This document shows positions 8,419-17,069 of a DNA stretch of 64,000 nt, piece after piece (positions within the stretch are counted from its first letter, which is position 1; the number at the start of each line of letters is the position of its first letter). The position numbers and the translations under genes were made by a program. The notes under the pieces were generated by a model. The model saw only the letters and a program-made list of their open reading frames with translations. It searched no databases and was not told the DNA's origin. The DNA is from Paenibacillus sp. P25 (lineage in GTDB: Bacteria; Bacillota; Bacilli; Paenibacillales; NBRC-103111): assembly GCA_024704175.1 (NCBI GenBank), contig CP085629.1:5890001-5954000 (forward strand), in the 5' to 3' direction.

Positions 8419-9540
8419 ATGAGACTGCTCCCCATTCAGCTGATCCGGCCGGGGATGAGACTTGGGAAGGCTATCCTCTCCGAGGGAGGAAATCCACTGC
8501 TCGGGCCCCGGGCGGAGCTGACGCAGGGCATGATCGACAAGCTCCGGCGGATTGGCTTCCATCAGCTCTACATCGAAGACCGGCGAACCGAAGATATCCC
8601 CATCAGGGACCCGCTCCGCGACCAAACGCTTACGGTGGTCCGAAATCAACTGATCCGCATGTTCCACCGGCTCCAAAGCGGCTTCATCTCAACCCCGGCT
8701 GACAAGCTATTGTTCTCCCAAGGCGCCAGGCAGTCGCTGCTCCTGATCCTCCAGGATTTGCAGGATGCGCATCGTCCGTCGGACGATACGATCATGCTGA
8801 TCCACTCCAACCGCCGAAACTTCACGTTAGCCGAGCATTTTGTCCAGAACGCCATCCACGTTTGCATCTACGCCGCACGAATCGCCCTTCTCGAACGCTT
8901 CAGTTCGGACGAGCTCTACACGTTAGCCATGGGCGCACTCTTTCACGATGTCGGAAATACACAGATATCCCCGAAGCTTCTTCTCAAGGCCTCTTCGCTT
9001 TCGCCGCCTGAATATGCGGAAATCCAAAAACACACCGAATACGGCTTCCGATTGCTCAAAGATATCCCCGGTATCCCGCTGATCTCCGCCCACTGTGCGC
9101 TGCAGCACCATGAAAAAAACGACGGCTCCGGCTACCCGTACGCCTTGCCCGGCTCCCGCATTCACCCCTATGCCGAATGGATCGGCATGATGGACGCTTA
9201 CGACGCCATGATTCATCCCCGTTCGTACCGGCCCGCTCTCCTTCCCGACCAGGCGCTGGAGCCGCTGTATATCGGGGCAGGCACTCACTTTTCGAGGGAA
9301 AAGGTCGAATATTTCCGCAATAAAGCAGCTATTTATCCTCTGGGCGCCGGCGTGCGTCTGAATACAGGAGAATACGGCATCGTCTCCAAAATCAACCCCG
9401 TCAAGTCCCGTCCCGTCGTCCGCATCTTGGCTGGACCGAGCGGTGAGGATATTCGAAGCCCCTATGAAATCGACCTGCTTCAGCATCTGCATATCATGAT
9501 TCGCCCGGCCGGAGCGGATGCTTTGGCGCTTCACTCCTGA
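8419..9540 (+). CDS. HD-GYP domain c-di-GMP phosphodiesterase
   Basis: 373 residues, intact. An N-terminal DUF3391-like/sensor part (MRLLPIQLIRPGMRLGKAIL) precedes the HD-GYP domain with GALFHDVGNTQISPKLLL and HHEKNDGSGYPYALPG. The HD pair and the DGSGYP block are canonical; the lysine usually following HDIG is Asn here. The C-terminal segment (GAGVRLNTGEYGIVSKINP) is also found in the broken HD-GYP gene at 1209, so the two are paralogues. The ATG has AGAAGGTG nine bases upstream. Likely role: lowering c-di-GMP, hence control of motility, biofilm or sporulation entry; the signal sensed is unknown. Confidence 0.88.
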   Translation: MRLLPIQLIRPGMRLGKAILSEGGNPLLGPRAELTQGMIDKLRRIGFHQLYIEDRRTEDIPIRDPLRDQTLTVVRNQLIRMFHRLQSGFISTPADKLLFSQGARQSLLLILQDLQDAHRPSDDTIMLIHSNRRNFTLAEHFVQNAIHVCIYAARIALLERFSSDELYTLAMGALFHDVGNTQISPKLLLKASSLSPPEYAEIQKHTEYGFRLLKDIPGIPLISAHCALQHHEKNDGSGYPYALPGSRIHPYAEWIGMMDAYDAMIHPRSYRPALLPDQALEPLYIGAGTHFSREKVEYFRNKAAIYPLGAGVRLNTGEYGIVSKINPVKSRPVVRILAGPSGEDIRSPYEIDLLQHLHIMIRPAGADALALHS

Positions 9541-9571
9541 ATCCCTCTCAAGAAGCTGTCTGCTTGTGACA

Positions 9572-9600
9572 TTGCCCCCTATATTAAAGAAAGCTATAAT
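9572..9600 (+). promoter_or_regulatory. Sigma-A-type promoter of the Crp/Fnr gene
   Basis: TTGCCC at 9572, 17-base spacer, TATAAT at 9595, about 40 bases before the start codon. Confidence 0.55.
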
Positions 9601-9640
9601 ATAGACATCATCAGGCAAGTTTTGGAAAAGAGTGAAGCTT

Positions 9641-10320
9641 ATGAGCAAATTAATCTCTCTCCTGCAGCATGTGCCGCTGTTTCAGGATTTGTCGGTTACG
9701 GAGCTGGAGGCGATCGCCCCGTTATTTGTGGAACGCAAATATAAGAAGGGTACGATTTTGTTTTTCGAAGGGGATGCCGGGGACGAATTCTTCCTGATTC
9801 ATACCGGCGTCGTCAAAATATATCGCATCGATAACTCCAAGGAAATCATTCTCTCCCTGTTCCGGGAGGGGATTATTTCGGGGAAATGGCGCTCGTGCAA
9901 AAAGAGCATCCGCGCTCGGCGACGGCCGAAACGCTGGAGGCTACGTTCGCGTACGCGCTGGCCAGGTCCGACTTCCAACAGTTTATGGAGCTCAGCCCCA
10001 AGCTGTGCCTTCGGCTTCTGGAAGTAACGATGGAACGGCTGCGCCGGGCCAACGAGAAAATCTATGATTTGACATTCCTCGGCGTCCGCTCCCGCGTCGT
10101 GAAGACGATTCTCCGGTTGTCGGAGGAGCATGGGGTCCGGAAAACGGCGGGGGTTCTCGTCGCCTTCAAGCTGACCCATCAGGAGCTGGCCAATATGATC
10201 GGAACGGTCCGCGAATCGGTTACCAAGGTGCTTCAGGAGCTCCAGGAGGACCAAATCATCGAGATCGATAAAAAGCAGATTTTAGTAAAGGATATGGATG
10301 CCCTGCGCGCGATGATTTAG
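9641..10320 (+). CDS. Crp/Fnr family transcription regulator, frameshifted
   Basis: N-terminal cyclic-nucleotide-binding-like barrel (LFQDLSVTELEAIAPLF, GTILFFEGDAGDEFFLIHTG) and C-terminal winged helix with recognition helix region LTHQELANMIGTVRESVTKV. A shift near 9880 separates the two; the rejoined sequence reads FREG..GEMALVQKEHPRSATAE, which is the normal barrel-to-dimer-helix transition. No cysteine cluster of the Fe-S type Fnr is visible, so an oxygen-sensing cluster is unlikely. Ligand and targets unknown. It follows the HD-GYP gene but has its own promoter. Confidence 0.82.
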
Positions 10321-10403
10321 GGCCGGCTGGCGGCGGTCACTTCTTGGGGAAAAGCGGCCGTTTGGGACGGGCGCAAAAGCTCCGCCCTGCCGGCCCACGG
10401 ATC

Positions 10404-12302
10404 CTAAGGCGAGTCCGGGGAAAGCTCCTGCTTCCACAAAATCCGCTCGCCGACCTTAAGAACCACCGCCGGTTTGCTGCCTCCCCGTTCAGGGGTCGCT
10501 TCCAGCTCGTAAAGATGCAATTGCTGAAAATTCATCCCCTTATCTTTTACTCCGGACTGCCCCGGGGGCGTATCCGCATGTTCCACGTCTTCCATAAACA
10601 GCCTCACGGCCGCCTTATCGCTTTTTTCCGGTTGATCGTACAGGAAGGCTTTTAACGGCATGGCTCCTTTTCTCCAAACCTCGGGCCCGCCGGCCGGCTC
10701 CACCGCATATTCCTTCGCCGCCAAATAATAAACAGGACCGCTGTCGTCATGAATGATGAAGGCGCCGAATAACGTCTCCGCATCGCCTGCTTGAAGATAA
10801 AGCTCGCCGCCCTTCATTTGCGGAGCGACCTGTAGCGGAACGCTTCGCTCCCGGCGGCCGTTCCACAGGGTAAGCGCCGTCCGCTCTCCCGCTTTGATTT
10901 GAAATGCATAGCGTTTCTCCGGCTGCAGCGTAATATAGCCGCCGGAGTCCGGCGCACTAACCTTATATCCGAAAGCTTGAGCCAGTTGGGCTACGGATAA
11001 ATACTGAATGCCGTCCTGAACAAAACCGGCCTTCCCGTGGTTAAAATCCTGTAATTCGTCCCCCGACTCTGCATACGGCAGCATGCGGGGAGCCGTAAAC
11101 AGGATCTGCAGTCGCGGCCCCTCATCCGGCATCGTTAAGCGGTCCAGACGCGGATCGGCCTGAAGCCAGGCTTTGCCGGCGTAGGAATCGATCCTTAGCC
11201 AGGTCTGGCCGAACTCGTCATTCCAGTAGGCATGGACGTGCACCGTTTGGGCACCGAGCGGGTCGTACGGCTTCATCATGCGGTAGTCGGGATACTGGTA
11301 CAGCGTTGTCTGCCCGTGAAGCTGAATATCGATATTCGCCGCCTTGGCGTCCTCCGGCTCGGCGAGCGACCGGGTGATCCAGCCTTCTCCCTGTGGAGTC
11401 CGTACATGGTACCACGCGTCACGCTCGCTATTAAAACCGGCGGTTTTCTCAAAGGCTGTCACCGTTTGCGGCTGAAGGACGGCAATCTGGGGATCCACGC
11501 TCGTAAAGGCGGCAAACAGCGGCGTCTCCGTCCGCAGGACGACCTCTTCGTCAATCGGCGTGATTTCGGTCCCCGGGTCGCTCACCCATTTCGGGCCGAT
11601 ATCCGTCGTAATCCGGTACGCCTTCCCGAAGGCAGTCACAAACTCCCCGGTCACCTGCACATAGCGGTTCTCCAGCTCCCCGACCTGCTTCGCCTGCAAA
11701 TAACGGACCGGCGGGCTGTCGAACACCTCCTGGCGGGTCACATACGTCTTGCGGTCAACAGACTTCAGATACCCGATGGAACCTAGCTGCAGCCGGATTC
11801 ACTGGTCCCCCAGCCAGGTTGTGCTGATCTTGAGCCACACCGGATCCGTGGCGTCATGTTGATAGAACCACAGCTTCTCGGCGCTGACGACATGGATATT
11901 TTGCGGAGACAGGATGGCGCTAGGCTCCTTGTCGTCTATCGACGCGTAGATCGGCGTCTCTTCCAGCGGCGTGAGCGTTTCCGGAGGCGGTACGTCGAAG
12001 GTACCGGGCTCGGTGACGATCCACTTCTCTCCCTGTGGGGTCCTGACTTTCCAGCGGTTTCGCTCCTGGCTCCAGCCGTTCTGTCCGGCCAGAACCTGCA
12101 CGTCCTGCGGGGAAAGAACGCCGGCCGGATGATCGGGATAATCCTGCTCGACGTTATCGTAATATGGCGTATCCTTCAAAAGCAGTATCACCGGCGGGAT
12201 CCGCAGCGGCTCCGGCGGCTGCACGAGATCCGCACGGGCGGACGGCGTCCACGTCAGCAACAGCGGCAAAGCAAGCACGGCGGCGAGCACAAATTTTTTC
12301 AT
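10404..12302 (-). CDS. Secreted SH3-repeat / copper amine oxidase N-terminal-like domain protein, in-frame TGA
   Basis: A signal peptide (MKKFVLAAVLALPLLLTW, then SARA) starts a chain of SH3-like modules recognisable by repeated phrases such as WKVRTPQGEKWIV, WYHVRTPQGEGWIT and WLRIDSYAGKAWLQ, followed by a copper-amine-oxidase-N-like module (YLSVAQLAQAFGYKV) and a C-terminal part with WRKGAMPLKAFL. The frame is continuous over 633 codons except for one TGA at 11799-11801 directly after TTWLGDQ, where a tryptophan would fit the module. Domains of this kind bind cell-wall glycans; no enzyme activity is evident. Confidence 0.7.
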
Positions 12303-12385
12303 TCCTTCACTCTCCAGGACTTCAGGTGCTGATTTCTCAGATTTAGACGCAGGTTGGAGGAAAAAGTTTCCACGACATAGGTCTC

Positions 12386-13705
12386 TTAATCTTTGGCAAG
12401 CAGTCGAACAATCCTATCGATGTCATCCAGCGGAAGCTTTGATTCACGGCCTGCTTTCATATCGCGAACTGTCATTTGCCCGCTCGCCAGCTCCTCTTCT
12501 CCAATCAGGATCACGAAGGGAACTCCCTCTTTATTAGCGTATTCCAAAGCCTTCTTCAGCTTTCTGCCGGTCATTTCAAGCTCCGCTCTGATTCCGGCCG
12601 CTCTTAGTCCCTTCGTCAAGCGAAAGCATACGGTTTCCGTCTGCAACGGGATGACCAGGACCTCTACCAATGAGCCAGGTCCCTTTATATCCTGCTGCTT
12701 GTAAGCCGCCAATATGGCGTCCAAGCCGAACGACAGGCCGACCGCCGGAACAGCTTCGCCGCTCTCGGACAGGCTCCCGATCACCGTGTCGTACCTGCCC
12801 CCGCTTCCCAGGCTGGAGGCGATGCCGCTACGGTCTGTAAGGAAGATTTCATAAACCGTGCCGGTATAAATGTTGAGTCCCCTTGCAAGATAAGGATTGA
12901 ACCTCGTTCGTTCCCGTATGCCTGCGGCATCCAGATAGACGTTCAACGCTTCCAGCTCCCGTATCGCTTCCGCGACCGGAGCCGATGGATACCGCTTTTG
13001 CACAGTTTGGAGTTCAAAGCTTTCCGTTGAAACAAAGCGTTCGATGCCTTCCACCGCCGGATCCGAGACCCCCTTGCTCCGAAGTTCCTTACCCACCGTG
13101 TCTATCCCCATCTTCTCAAGCTTATCAAGCGACAGCAGCAGACGCCAAGTCTGCTCCTCCGGAATCCCGATGTCCAGCAGGATACCGGTCAGAAGCTTCC
13201 GGTTGTTGTACTCGATCACGATATCGAGCCCGATCCGCCCGAACGCTTCGGCCGCCATCGTCATCAGCTCCGCCTCCGCCATGACCGAGCTTATGCCGAC
13301 GACATCGACATCGCACTGCACAAACTCCCGGTACCGTCCCGGCTTGACCGGACCGTCTCGGAACACCTTCCCGATCTCATACCGCTTGAACGGCGGCCTT
13401 CAGATCAGGCTGGCTCAGCACGTAGCGGATGAAGGGCATCGTCAGATCATACCGCAGCGCCAGTTCACGCCCCCTTTGGTCCGACAGCCGGTGCACTTCC
13501 TTCAGAATCTCGGCCCCGCCCCCGTATTTGGAAGCGAGAAATTCGAAATAGCTTAAAATCGGCGTCTCCAGCGGCCGGCGCCGTAAAGCTCAAAAGTGTC
13601 TGTCAGGATGCGCTCGATGCGGTTCCTCAGAAGCTGATCCTCCGGCGCGATGTCGCGCGTCCCTTTCGGATTGGCAAAAGCATTGTCCATGTCCGTAACC
13701 CCCAT
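12386..13705 (-). CDS. Histidyl-tRNA synthetase paralogue (HisS2-like), two frameshifts
   Basis: Class II aminoacyl-tRNA synthetase fold. Start MGVTDMDNAFANPKGTRD, motif 2 region KRYEIGKVFRDG, the histidine-site block ARGLNIYTGTVYEIF, GSGGRYD, and a C-terminal anticodon-binding domain (EYANKEGVPFVILIGEEEL). These details match from memory the second HisRS copy found in Bacillus cereus-group genomes more than the housekeeping HisS. Shifts near 13576 and 13395 split it; joined length is about 439 residues. It is preceded by a His-codon leader peptide and terminator. Whether it charges tRNA or acts only under histidine starvation cannot be told from sequence. Confidence 0.85.
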
Positions 13706-13715
13706 TGTGAAGGAA

Positions 13716-13755
13716 TAGAAAAAGCCCTGCAGCTATAAAAATACCTGCAGGGCTT
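13716..13755 (-). terminator. Leader terminator upstream of hisS2
   Basis: On the minus strand AGCCCTGCAG (13754-13745) pairs with CTGCAGGGCT (13732-13723) and is followed by TTTTTC. It stands just before the hisS2 start, after the leader peptide, so it terminates transcripts before the structural gene. Confidence 0.85.
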
Positions 13756-13765
13756 CGTATAAGCT

Positions 13766-13826
13766 CGCAGGTACAAACACAAGAAGCGTTTGTACCTGCG
13801 GAAGATTCCGTCAGATCCAAACGCTT
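13766..13826 (-). promoter_or_regulatory. Competing hairpin segments of the hisS2 leader
   Basis: Three overlapping pairings precede the terminator. AAGCGTTTG (13826-13818, overlapping the leader stop) can pair with CAAACGCTT (13792-13784). CGCAGGTACAAAC (13800-13788) pairs perfectly with GTTTGTACCTGCG (13778-13766). TACCTGC (13773-13767) can pair with GCAGGTA (13748-13742), which would remove the 5' arm of the terminator. The segments are mutually exclusive, as in ribosome-controlled attenuators. Which state corresponds to starvation is not settled by inspection. Confidence 0.65.
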
Positions 13827-13866
13827 ACGTATGATGATGAAGCCGGGTTAAGGTGAATTTTTTCAT
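13825..13866 (-). CDS. Histidine-codon leader peptide MKKFTLTRLHHHT
   Basis: A 13-residue reading frame with GAGGTG six bases before its ATG and three consecutive CAT histidine codons close to its end. It lies between a good promoter and the stacked hairpins and terminator ahead of hisS2. His-rich leader peptides of this form are the sensors of attenuators in enterobacterial his operons; in Firmicutes, T-box leaders are the usual solution for his and hisS genes, and no T-box consensus is present here. Confidence 0.65.
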   Translation of the reverse strand: MKKFTLTRLHHHT

Positions 13867-13894
13867 GCGAGGCACCTCATTAACATTTTTTAAC

Positions 13895-13923
13895 ATTATA
13901 CGGGATGAGATCCGTTTTCGCAA
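13895..13923 (-). promoter_or_regulatory. Sigma-A-type promoter of the hisS2 leader
   Basis: On the minus strand TTGCGA (13923-13918), 17-base spacer, TATAAT (13900-13895), about 30 bases before the leader peptide start. Confidence 0.7.
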
Positions 13924-13973
13924 GCGGTGGTTGAGCATGACAGAAGGAAGCGGTACGATGTCGCCCCATGCGG

Positions 13974-14785
13974 CTACTCCGCAGCTTCTCCCCTGGATAG
14001 AGGCAGGTTCAACCGGACCGGAATGTCCTCGTCAAAATCGGTGAGCACAAGAGCCAAGCGGTACCCGTACATCATGAAATGAAGCTCTCCGTCCGATTCG
14101 GAGACGATATCCTTCTGTGGTATGGCCCTCCTGACCCGGTCGATAAAGGAAGGCACCGTTACGCCGAAGCGGACAATCATGTCGGGCGGCGCGCCATCAT
14201 CGAAATGGGAATCCATCTTCTCTGCGTCGAGCTTACGATCGCGTGCGCCGTACCGCCGACGACGAAGTTAAAGATGTCTGATTCCTCCCCGGTCTTCAGC
14301 TGCAGCACGGACTTCAGCCGCTCTCTGAAGCCTGTCACGTCGTCCACCGGCATACCGACCTCGCGCAAATACAGCAGATTCAGCGGGCCGGAAGGCGCAA
14401 TGACCTTCTCCTTGACATAGGAGTGGGCGATGAGCTCCAGCAGGTTGCCGTCGCCGTCGCGAAAGTAGATATTCCGGTTGTCGCCGCTCTCGAACCGGTC
14501 TACCGTTTCCCTGCCGTCCGGCCACTTCAGAATCGGAATTCCCGCGGTCCGGAGGAGGCCTACATCCGCGTCAAACGCCGAATACGGCACCTCGAAGGCG
14601 ATGTGCGCCGGCGAGATGGGCTTGAAGGCCTCTTTAAACGAGAGTGTGAATTGTTCCGTAGGTTGAAAACGGATTTCATCCTCCGTCTCAAAGCTCACGG
14701 GAAAACCCAGCTTATCGTGATAAAACTGCTTCACGCCCTGCTTCGAAACCGTATTCAGCTGCAGACCGGCAAAATGCGTGATCAT
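13974..14785 (-). CDS. VOC (glyoxalase/dioxygenase-like) family protein, frameshifted
   Basis: Starts MITHFAGLQLNTVSKQGV with GGAGGGG upstream. Two beta-alpha-beta-beta-beta modules of the vicinal oxygen chelate fold are visible: SPAHIAFEVPYSAF / NIYFRDGDGNLLELIAHS in the first half, and LREVGMPVDDVTGFRERL onward in the second. A shift near 14225 moves the last 80 residues (DSHFDDGAPPDMIVRFGV) to another frame. The EL-I metal residue in NLLELIAH is kept. Substrate unknown. It follows the FMN reductase gene on the same strand by about 30 bases, so the two may be cotranscribed. Confidence 0.78.
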
Positions 14786-14817
14786 CCTTCACCCCTCCTT
14801 CTGCGAGAGTTCCGGCT

Positions 14818-15393
14818 TTATGCCGAGGGGGACGCCGCTGCACCCGCCCCGCCGCGGATCAGCCGGGCCAGCTCCAGGAAGGCTCCCAGCACCCGGTGGA
14901 TGCGGTCGTCGACTTCCTGTCCGACTTCATAGATATCCTGCGCCGACTCGAACCATTTGCGCGCGCCCCGCCGATGGACATCCATTCGGGGCAGTTGATG
15001 CCGTGCAGGTTGCGTACGATGGCCTGCAGCCGCTGAAGCGAGCTGACGCCGACGGAGCCGCCCGCCGAGCTGATCGACAGCACCGGCTTGCCGCTGAAAT
15101 GCTCCTGGCTCAGGTGATCAAGCGCATTCTTCAGCACGCCCGAGATGTTGCCGTGGTATTCCGGCGTGGCCAGAATGACGGCGTCCGCTTCGCGCATCCG
15201 TTTCTTCAGCTCAGCCAGCGCAGCCTCCTCCCGGAACGCCTCGTCCGGCGAATAAAAAAGCGCGCGGCGTCCGGTATAAATCAAACATCGAAACTTGATG
15301 GCCCTTCTGCCCGATAATACGCTCTGCATATTCCGCAAGCCGCGTGCTGGTAGCCCCCTTGCGGTTGCTTCCGGCGATGATGACGATTTTCAT
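14818..15393 (-). CDS. NAD(P)H-dependent FMN reductase, two frameshifts
   Basis: Flavodoxin-like NADPH-dependent reductase family. Begins MKIVIIAGSNRKGATSTRLA, the phosphate-binding loop for FMN; later ADAVILATPEYHGNISGVLKNALDHL and KPVLSISSAGGSVG, typical of the azoreductase/chromate-reductase group. Shifts near 15285 and near 14970; the last frame gives KWFESAQDIYEVGQEVDDRI and ends at a TAA at 14818. ATG has GGAAGG upstream. Possible role in reducing quinones, azo dyes or free FMN; not resolved by sequence. Confidence 0.82.
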
Positions 15394-15554
15394 AACCAAT
15401 CCATCCTTCCTATCCGTTGATCTTCTTCTATGGCCATTATTGTAGCGCAGCAGACCTCACCGGAGCGTCGGCGGAAGGGATGATTTTGCATGAAAAAAAC
15501 GTTCAACCATCGGCTGAACGCTTGTGCGACTTTGGTCTGAGATCGGGGCGGACG

Positions 15555-16057
15555 TCAGCCGCCGAGTCCGTGTTTTACGGCAAAAATGGCGGCCTGCGTC
15601 CGGTCAGCCAGGCCGAGCTTGTCGAGCAGGTGGCTGACGTGCGTTTTTACCGTTTTCTCGGTGATGAAGAGCGCTTCGCCGATTTCCTTGTTGCTCTTGC
15701 CGGAGGCGATCAGCCGCAGCACCTCCTGCTCTCTCTTGGTTAGTCCGGATAAAGGGGTGGTTATTCCCGGAGGGGAAGAATAACCCTCACCCGAAGGCGG
15801 GTCTGCAGCCACCAGGTTCATCAGCTGTCCGGCCGCTTCGGGATGCAGCTCGACCTGCCCTTGATGCACCCGGCGGATGGCACGGGCCAGCTCCTCGGGG
15901 TCGATGTCCTTGAGCAGATAGCCCCGGGCTCCGGCACGGACGGCAGGAAGCACGTGATCCTGGTCGACGAAGGAGGTCAGCACGATGACCTTCACCTCGG
16001 GATGCGCCGCCTTGATCCGCCTCGTCGCTTCCACTCCGTCCATTCCCGGCATGTACG
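15555..16057 (-). pseudogene. NarL-type response regulator lacking the first half of its receiver
   Basis: The visible part starts within the receiver domain at YMPGMDGVEATRRIKAAHP, continues with VIVLTSFVDQDHVLPAVRAGARGYLLKD (switch Thr/Ser and Lys regions), and ends with a LuxR-type HTH, LTKREQEVLRLIASGKSNKEIG and TEKTVKTHVSHLLDKL. The N-terminal third, including the phosphorylated Asp that precedes MPGMDG, is absent; upstream sequence belongs to a GAF domain in another frame. Either a deletion or a mis-assembly removed it together with the end of the kinase gene. Confidence 0.75.
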
Positions 16058-16991
16058 AGTACGCCGGCCGCCGAAGCGCCGGCCAGCGGCACCGGCGCGG
16101 CGAGGGCCGCGGCAAACGGCGGCAAGCGCGCCCTGGAGCCCGCGGCGGCCCGCCAGTGCAGCGGCCTCGGCGCCGGTGGCTTTCGCGCACCGGCGGCCCG
16201 TCACGGCCGAGCGCAGCCAGCCCGCGACCGCCTGCGGGACGCGGGCGAGCGGGGCGCTCGTGCGGCCCGCCGCGTGGACGGCGCGCAGCGCGAAACCGCC
16301 GCGGGGCGCCGGCTCGAACAGCGCCGCGACCGGCCAGTCAAAGTGCTCGCCGATCAGCGCCACGGCCCGTTCGGCGAGCAGCCCGGGGCCCATGCCATCG
16401 CTGGCGGCCACGCTGAGCGAGCGGCCGAACTCGCCGACCCGGGCGAATAGGTCGGCCCGCCGTCTGCTCCGCGGCATAGAGGCGCATCCGTTCGATAGCG
16501 CCGCCGATTTGATAGGCGACCGCCTGCAGCAGCGCCAGCTCCTCGTCCGCGAAATGTGTCTTCCCGGGAGCGGCAACATTCAGGAGGCCGAACCGGCGGT
16601 CGCCCGCCTGCAGCGGCACGGTGGCGTGGTGCGTGATGCCCCACGTATCGCCCCTCTGAAGCTCCACTGCATCTTCCAACCTTTTGCAGTTCAGGATATT
16701 CACGGCATTCTTCAACCGCCCGTCCTCATATTGATACAGGCACCAGCACATGCCGCGACGCATCGGTCGCTTGTCATCAATCTCCACTGCCGGTGGAAGC
16801 CCGTAGTCCGCCACGAATTCGAATTCCCTGCCGTCTTCGATCAGATAAATCCAGCCCGCCGTCAGCCCCGTCAGATCCAGCAGTTTCTCCAGCACCGTAT
16901 TCAGCATCGGTGCGAGCTCGTTCGATTGGTTGAGCGTCGAAGCAATGACCTTGAGCGTCAGCAGTTCCTGCACGCGCGGTTCGATCACCAT
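16058..16991 (-). pseudogene. GAF-domain sensor kinase fragment lacking transmitter domain
   Basis: Start MVIEPRVQELLTLKVIASTL with AAGGTGGA upstream. First GAF domain: LDLTGLTAGWIYLIEDG, HATVPLQAGDRRFGLLNVA, FADEELALLQAVAYQIGGAIE. A second GAF-like domain follows after a shift near 16455 (GPGLLAERAVALIGEHFDWP, VAALFEPAPRGGFALRAV) and is cut near 16057. The histidine-containing dimerisation helix and ATPase domain expected in this LiaS/NarX-type kinase are missing, and the sequence passes straight into the response regulator fragment. Original order would have been kinase then regulator in one operon. Confidence 0.68.
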
Positions 16992-17069
16992 CACTCTCCA
17001 CCTTCTTTCCCATGAAAAATGCCTGAGGTAACGGGAACTAGAGATGATTACCGTCCCTCCGGGATAAAC

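Noticed and set aside
11741-11801. TGA recoded as tryptophan
   Set aside because: TGA serves as the natural stop in other genes here, and selective recoding at one site has no supporting element.
13716-13923. T-box leader for hisS2
   Set aside because: No conserved T-box sequence (GGTGG-ACCGCG type) or specifier loop could be found; a short His-codon peptide and simple hairpins explain the region better.
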